Assembly (NCBI GenBank): GCA_022600215.1
Contig: JAHZKV010000139.1
Span: 1-7,733 of the forward strand
Source of the DNA: a bacterium
GTDB taxonomy: Bacteria; Chlamydiota; Chlamydiia; Chlamydiales; 2-12-FULL-49-11
DNA length: 7,733 nt
Reading direction: 5' to 3'
This document shows, piece after piece, positions 5,778 through 7,733 of the stretch. The translations under genes were made by a program, and so were the position numbers. The notes under the pieces are model-generated. The model did no database searches and was not told the DNA's origin. It was given only the letters and a program-made list of their open reading frames with translations. How positions within the stretch are numbered: position 1 is the first letter of the stretch; every line of letters starts with the position of its first letter.

Positions 5778-5809
5778 AACACTTCCTTTATTTGTATTTA
5801 TTTATAATT

Positions 5810-5815
5810 ATTATA
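5810..5815 (-). promoter_or_regulatory. Probable -10 element upstream of the 103-aa gene
   Basis: A perfect TATAAT on the minus strand in the 76-base gap between lysE and the 103-aa gene. The best -35 candidate, TTCTGT at 5832-5837, is weak. The surrounding pattern matches the region before the 501-aa gene. Confidence 0.45.
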
Positions 5816-5851
5816 CAATAACACAAGAATAACAGAAAACTATAAAACAAA

Positions 5852-5925
5852 GATTATTTCCACAATAAACCCACAGACAAAACCAAAATAACAGCAAGCA
5901 CTCTATTTAAAATTTTAATTTGTCG
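5852..5925 (-). repeat. Genuine lysE 3' end, master copy of a three-member repeat
   Basis: This is the end of the intact lysE gene, encoding its last 23 residues, the stop and two bases beyond. The same sequence recurs at 3721-3794 (64 of 74 identical) and, shorter, at about 5377-5421. All three have the same orientation and follow a gene's 3' end. Confidence 0.85.
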
Positions 5926-6444
5926 TTTGTTGTGGATTATTCCCTCGAGCACCCTGCCAAGTCCAAGCCAAACACAAAGAGCTGGGAGGTTAAGAACCAT
6001 CACGCAGCCTGCTAATGCTAACGTATTTAGCCATACTACATCAGTAACATGAAAAATACAAATATAGGTCAAAAACAGGATCCACACCTTTGGATTGACC
6101 CATTGAAAAGCAAGCGCTGCTAAAAAGGTTATGGGAGTTGCCTGCTCTTTCCCTCGCACATCACTCATCCTACCAATCTTCCATGCAAGAAATAGAATAT
6201 AGAAAGACCCTAAGATCTTGATCAACAGCTTTAAAAAAGGGTATGCTACAAATAACATCCCTACCCCATTGCCAATAAGCTGAAGAAGTATAGGTCCGCC
6301 GATCAAAATACCTAAAAATGCTGGTAAAGAGCGCCTCAACCCAAAATTTAGCCCAGAGTACATGATCATCAAGTTATTAGGACCTGGCGTGATCATGCCT
6401 GTCATTGCTAATAAAAAAAATGGAGCTAGACCAGAAAAATTCAT
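5854..6444 (-). CDS. LysE/RhtB-family amino-acid exporter
   Basis: 196 residues, the usual size for the LysE/RhtB family of inner-membrane exporters, which use the proton gradient to expel amino acids and derivatives. It has the family signature TPGPNN at 19-24 followed by MIMYSGLNFGLRRSLPAFLG, and the second signature FQWVNPKVW around the conserved NPK (117-119). About six membrane helices are visible: 4-26, 40-62, 68-88, 105-130, 138-162 and 178-194. The substrate cannot be read from sequence. The ATG overlaps the TGA of the upstream MFS gene (ATGA), with AAGGAAGA as ribosome binding site inside that gene's last codons, so the pair is co-translated. Its last helix is the sequence copied twice downstream. 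Confidence 0.92.
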   Translation of the reverse strand: MNFSGLAPFFLLAMTGMITPGPNNLMIMYSGLNFGLRRSLPAFLGILIGGPILLQLIGNGVGMLFVAYPFLKLLIKILGSFYILFLAWKIGRMSDVRGKEQATPITFLAALAFQWVNPKVWILFLTYICIFHVTDVVWLNTLALAGCVMVLNLPALCVWLGLGRVLEGIIHNKRQIKILNRVLAVILVLSVGLLWK

Positions 6445-7715
6445 TCTTCCTTATACGTATTCTTACAATAGGTTTCTTTGATAAATAGGAAAGATACCAC
6501 AAAACCTACAATATACAAAATAGGAATCAAAGAAAGGGACACCTCGTAAGCATGCAAAGAATAAAGAGGAACTTTATTTGCTCCTACAGCGCCATCCCAA
6601 TAGCGATTTAAGATAAATCCACCCAGAGGCTGCAAGATCGCTCCTCCAATCACTACTGCCATGTTATTAAAGCCAATAGAGCTACCAACAATCGATGGTG
6701 GGTTGTTATCCCGAACGAGGGCAAAAGTAATAATATGTGCCGATGTTCCAAGCCCCACAAAGAATAATAAGATACTTACCGCAACAAAAGAGAGGTTTGG
6801 CAGATACAAGATAAGGGAGAAGCAAACAAAGCCAATAAAGGAACCAATCCATAAAATTGGCTTTCTCCTTTTTATCTTAGAAGATAAAAAACCTACAAAA
6901 GGGGAAGAAAGACCACATCCAAGCCACATCATCATCGTTCCATAGGCTGCTGTGTAATCATTTACATTAAATCGGTTGGAAAGATATGGGACGCCCCATA
7001 ATGCGGCAAACATGATCATTGGCCCCCATCCGGTAAAAGCATAAATAGCACAAAACCAAGACTGCCCTTTTTTCATCACTCGATATAAATGATGTAAAAT
7101 AGAATGCTCATGGGAGTTTCCATCAGCAAACTCATGGCGGGGATGATCTCGAAAAAAGAGGATATAAATTCCCCCAAGGACAAAACCTACTATCATCAAG
7201 CCCCACATCAAATCTCTCCACCCAAACGCCTCTACTGCATCAGCAAGCGGCACTTCCCCTGCAATAGCCCCTGTGCTTGCAAGAAACTGCGTGATCCCTA
7301 CAAAGATTGGAAAGTATCGCTTATCAAACCACCTAGAAGTAACAACAAGCACCCCAATAAAGGCAAAAGAAGATCCCATTCCCATCAAAAAACGCCCAAC
7401 TGCTGCTGGATAGATGGATTTGGTGAGGGAGAAAAATAAGATTCCGAAGGCACAGAAAAAAGAGGCCGCCGACAAAAGAGTCCTTGGTCCAAAGCGATCA
7501 TATAACAATCCTGCAGGTATTTGCATCGCAGTATAACTATAATAATAGACCGATGCCATCCAGCCAAGCTCTGCCGCCCCAATAGAAAAATCGCGCATTA
7601 ACTGCTTTGTCATCACAGAAGGAGAGACTTGTATCGCCATCTCATAAACAAGGAACAAAGCTGCAAGTACATATACAAATAGGCCGAGCGCGAACTCTTT
7701 TTTTGTCATTTCCAT
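6441..7715 (-). CDS. MFS transporter, 12 transmembrane helices
   Basis: 424 residues with the layout of a complete major facilitator: TM1 from about 10-30, motif A GLLYDRFGPR (69-78) between TM2 and TM3, the TM4 motif GRFLMGMGSSFAFIG (107-121), a central cytoplasmic loop (about 188-218, rich in His), a second-half motif-A echo GFLSSKIKRRKP (275-286), and helices through about 411 with a short charged tail. The opening resembles anion:cation symporter-like and sugar-phosphate-like carriers found in intracellular bacteria, but substrate and direction are not determinable. The start is uncertain: ATG at 7715 and at 7709 both lack a good ribosome binding site, and the frame stays open to the window edge, so a few residues may be missing. 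It overlaps lysE by four bases. Confidence 0.92.
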   Translation of the reverse strand: MEMTKKEFALGLFVYVLAALFLVYEMAIQVSPSVMTKQLMRDFSIGAAELGWMASVYYYSYTAMQIPAGLLYDRFGPRTLLSAASFFCAFGILFFSLTKSIYPAAVGRFLMGMGSSFAFIGVLVVTSRWFDKRYFPIFVGITQFLASTGAIAGEVPLADAVEAFGWRDLMWGLMIVGFVLGGIYILFFRDHPRHEFADGNSHEHSILHHLYRVMKKGQSWFCAIYAFTGWGPMIMFAALWGVPYLSNRFNVNDYTAAYGTMMMWLGCGLSSPFVGFLSSKIKRRKPILWIGSFIGFVCFSLILYLPNLSFVAVSILLFFVGLGTSAHIITFALVRDNNPPSIVGSSIGFNNMAVVIGGAILQPLGGFILNRYWDGAVGANKVPLYSLHAYEVSLSLIPILYIVGFVVSFLFIKETYCKNTYKEE

Positions 7716-7733
7716 ACTTTTGATATAAGATGA

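Noticed and set aside
5778..5853. Small RNA or riboswitch in the gap after lysE
   Set aside because: The gap is very AT-rich with no stable hairpin; it is explained by a promoter for the 103-aa gene.
3721..5925. lysE tail repeats as attachment sites of an integrated mobile element
   Set aside because: No integrase, transposase or other mobility gene lies between the copies, and the copies have diverged; duplication and decay explain them more simply, though integration cannot be excluded.
6661..7439. Plus-strand frames and a second minus frame inside the MFS gene
   Set aside because: They are shadows of a well-supported 12-helix transporter; basic, low-complexity translations.

Overview
The window is a compact, AT-rich bacterial segment. 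Almost everything reads on the minus strand; the one exception is a membrane-protein frame entering from the left edge on the plus strand. Typical Gram-negative markers (DsbB-type protein, ChaB, LysE/RhtB exporter, 12-TM MFS carrier) and the general protein style suggest a Gram-negative, possibly host-associated bacterium. A Chlamydia-like or Legionellales-like origin is only a guess; nothing here fixes the taxon.

Layout, in minus-strand transcription order (right to left). (1) An MFS transporter (about 7715-6441) overlaps a LysE-family exporter (6444-5854) by four bases, so the two are probably translationally coupled. (2) A small accessory array follows. It holds a 103-aa protein (5777-5466), an unrecognised 501-aa helical protein (5313-3808) and three copies of the 3' end of lysE: the genuine one (5852-5925) and two orphan copies (about 5377-5421 and 3721-3794). 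Each orphan copy sits just downstream of one of the two unknown genes. The sequence between the 103-aa stop codon and its lysE-tail copy still resembles the 3' end of the 501-aa gene. The simplest reading is a repeatedly duplicated unit of promoter, gene and lysE tail, whose first copy has been shortened by deletion. (3) A secreted-looking family 1 glycoside hydrolase fused to a C-terminal glutaredoxin domain (3661-2069), apparently driven by a promoter that begins at the edge of the last lysE tail. (4) A tight run of small genes: a 126-aa unknown (2010-1630), a 64-aa two-helix membrane protein with a CxxC (1585-1391), a DsbB-like membrane protein with an unusual cysteine layout (1389-898) and chaB (888-685). 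(5) A polytopic membrane protein on the plus strand (3-740), open at the window edge and overlapping the 3' end of chaB tail to tail.

Themes: the left half is rich in thiol-redox motifs (CSYC glutaredoxin, CTLC mini-protein, CSLC DsbB), which hints at envelope disulfide chemistry. The middle is a duplication-and-decay zone inserted between a conserved transporter pair and the hydrolase. No tRNA, rRNA, CRISPR array, transposase or integrase was seen, and no gap exceeds about 150 bases.
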